Below, one piece after another: positions 6,768 to 7,641 of a stretch of 7,641 nucleotides of DNA (position 1 is its first letter; every line of letters begins with the position of its first letter). The notes beneath the pieces were generated by a model. The model was not told the origin of the DNA. It made no database searches and worked only from the letters and a program-made list of their open reading frames with translations. The position numbers and the translations under genes were made by a program. Location: assembly GCA_023145955.1 (NCBI GenBank), contig JAGLDA010000075.1:1-7641 (forward strand), in the 5' to 3' direction. Origin of the DNA: Bacteroidales bacterium. GTDB lineage: Bacteria > Bacteroidota > Bacteroidia > Bacteroidales > UBA1556.

Positions 6768-6800
6768 TTATTTACTTTTAGTTGTTTTACTATTTCTGAG

Positions 6801-6808
6801 CAAAAGTA
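6801..6808 (-). promoter_or_regulatory. Candidate -7 element (TACTTTTG) of the BI-1 family gene
   Basis: On the - strand this reads TACTTTTG, matching TAnnTTTG and identical to the element before folE. It ends 33 bases before the ATG at 6767. No good TTTG lies at the expected -33 distance; TTTC at 6826-6829 is the nearest (17-base gap). This weakens the call. Confidence 0.45.
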
Positions 6809-6845
6809 CAAATAAAGCATAATTTGAAATAATCCAATATGTTAA

Positions 6846-6886
6846 TAATTATAAAATAAACTGAAAATAAGTTTATTTTATAATTA
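6846..6886 (-). terminator. Terminator-like hairpin containing the folE stop codon
   Basis: Perfect 17-base arms (6846-6862 and 6870-6886) flank a 7-base loop. The 5' arm on the - strand begins with the TAA stop codon of folE (6884-6886), so the last sense codons abut the stem. The 3' arm ends in a T-rich, not pure, tract. All but one or two pairs are A-T, but the perfect length in such a short gap is well beyond what composition alone would lead me to expect. The likely role is termination or 3'-end protection of folE mRNA, ahead of the BI-1 promoter. Confidence 0.65.
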
Positions 6887-7495
6887 AGATAGTTTTTTAC
6901 CTATTAAATGTAAGAATTCATCTCTAGTTTTAGGGTCATTAAGGAAAGCTCCTGTAAAATCAGATGTAGTTGTTACCGAGCTTTGCTTCTCTATACCACG
7001 CATTGCCATACAAAGGTGCTTAGCCTCTATAACTACAGCAACACCCAGTGGATTTAAAGCTTCATCTATTGCTTCTTTTATTTGCATAGTAAGTCGCTCT
7101 TGAACTTGCAAACGGCGGGCAAAAACTTCTACAACTCTAGCTACCTTGCTCAATCCCATAATTTTTCCATTAGGTATATAAGCTACATGAGCTTTACCAA
7201 TAAATGGAATCATATGATGCTCACACATGGAATATAATTCGATATCTTTTACAATTACCATCTGCTTATAGTTCTCTGTAAACATTGCAGACTGTATAAT
7301 CTCCTTAGCATCACCATGATACCCCTGATTCATAAATTGCATTGCTTTAGCAACTCGTATAGGTGTATCCAATAAACCTTCTCTATTTGGGTCTTCACCC
7401 AATAGTCCTAGTATTTCTTTATAGTGATAAGCGAGTTTTTCTGTTGTTTCATCATCAAACTCATCAATTCTTTTATATCCTTTTGTATTTGCCAT
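6884..7495 (-). CDS. folE: GTP cyclohydrolase I FolE
   Basis: FolE converts GTP to 7,8-dihydroneopterin triphosphate and formate, the first step of tetrahydrofolate and other pterin synthesis, and also feeds queuosine-type deazaguanine pathways. The 203-residue length fits the compact bacterial form (E. coli 222), which assembles as a homodecamer in the cytosol. The zinc ligands are visible as Cys91 and His94 in the MCEHHMIPF motif and Cys162 in KHLCMAMRG. His93 and His160 match E. coli His112 and His179, which act in ring opening. GLLDTPIRVAKA and the conserved VQERLT, EAKHLCM and TTTSDFTGAF segments are all present, so the enzyme should be active. This is the zinc type IA enzyme rather than FolE2. 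The ATG at 7495 has a good promoter just upstream (7520-7552), and the stop lies inside a long hairpin, suggesting a single-gene transcript. No other folate gene is nearby. Confidence 0.97.
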   Translation of the reverse strand: MANTKGYKRIDEFDDETTEKLAYHYKEILGLLGEDPNREGLLDTPIRVAKAMQFMNQGYHGDAKEIIQSAMFTENYKQMVIVKDIELYSMCEHHMIPFIGKAHVAYIPNGKIMGLSKVARVVEVFARRLQVQERLTMQIKEAIDEALNPLGVAVVIEAKHLCMAMRGIEKQSSVTTTSDFTGAFLNDPKTRDEFLHLIGKKLS

Positions 7496-7519
7496 GATAA
7501 TTTCTAATTATTAGATTTG

Positions 7520-7552
7520 CAAAAGTAGATTAATAAATATAACCAAAACAAA
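7520..7552 (-). promoter_or_regulatory. Bacteroidota-type promoter of folE
   Basis: Reading the - strand, TTTG (7549-7552) is followed after 21 bases by TACTTTTG (7520-7527). This fits the TTTG-N19-21-TAnnTTTG consensus used by the Bacteroidota primary sigma factor. The -7 element ends 24 bases before the folE ATG, so the leader would be under 20 bases and carries no Shine-Dalgarno match. It is the best promoter candidate in the window. Confidence 0.6.
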
Positions 7553-7641
7553 GGAATTTATTTTAATGATAATTGATATTAAGCATTAATATATAATTGA
7601 AGTTTCGCATATATATCTAAGTATTTAACTAATAGGTAATT

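Noticed and set aside
7576..7592. ATATTAA-GCA-TTAATAT inverted repeat in the right-hand intergenic region
   Set aside because: The seven-base arms contain only A and T, which is likely to arise by chance here, and it lies upstream of the folE promoter without a clear partner.

Overview
The window is AT-rich bacterial DNA that looks like Bacteroidota (Bacteroidetes). Three lines of sequence evidence point there. Leaders are A/T-rich and lack clear Shine-Dalgarno sites. TAnnTTTG-type -7 elements sit just upstream of at least three genes. The peptidyl-dipeptidase is made as a lipoprotein rather than as a cytosolic enzyme. I see no tRNA, rRNA, CRISPR array, IS element or phage gene, and the species cannot be named from this stretch.

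Layout, left to right. A rhomboid-family intramembrane protease, cut by the left edge, runs on the + strand (1-468). All other genes are on the - strand. The first is a fusion transporter (460-2649) with a glutamate/dicarboxylate-symporter-like membrane domain, an extra transmembrane helix and a C-terminal solute-binding domain. It is followed by a Dcp-like M3 metallopeptidase lipoprotein (2791-4908), FabD (5029-5919), a Bax-inhibitor-1 family membrane protein (6045-6767) and GTP cyclohydrolase I, FolE (6884-7495). The last 146 bases hold the folE promoter and no recognisable gene.

The - strand genes look like mostly separate transcription units. An inverted repeat lies in every gap between them: 2699-2742, 4946-4977 (plus an imperfect palindrome at 4990-5022), 5949-6014 and 6846-6886. 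Candidate Bacteroidota -7 elements precede the transporter, the BI-1 gene and folE. The rhomboid and transporter genes converge and overlap by 9 bases at their stop codons, with no terminator between them.

FabD (fatty acid initiation) and FolE (tetrahydrofolate or other pteridines) are housekeeping enzymes, and the gene set forms no obvious pathway. The two observations most worth following are the fusion transporter and the fabD leader. The transporter's membrane domain has lost most residues that coordinate sodium in GltPh, and its binding domain lacks the usual ligand-binding arginine. The fabD leader carries three copies of one short element, one of them covering the start codon, so mutually exclusive RNA pairing or an operator is possible.
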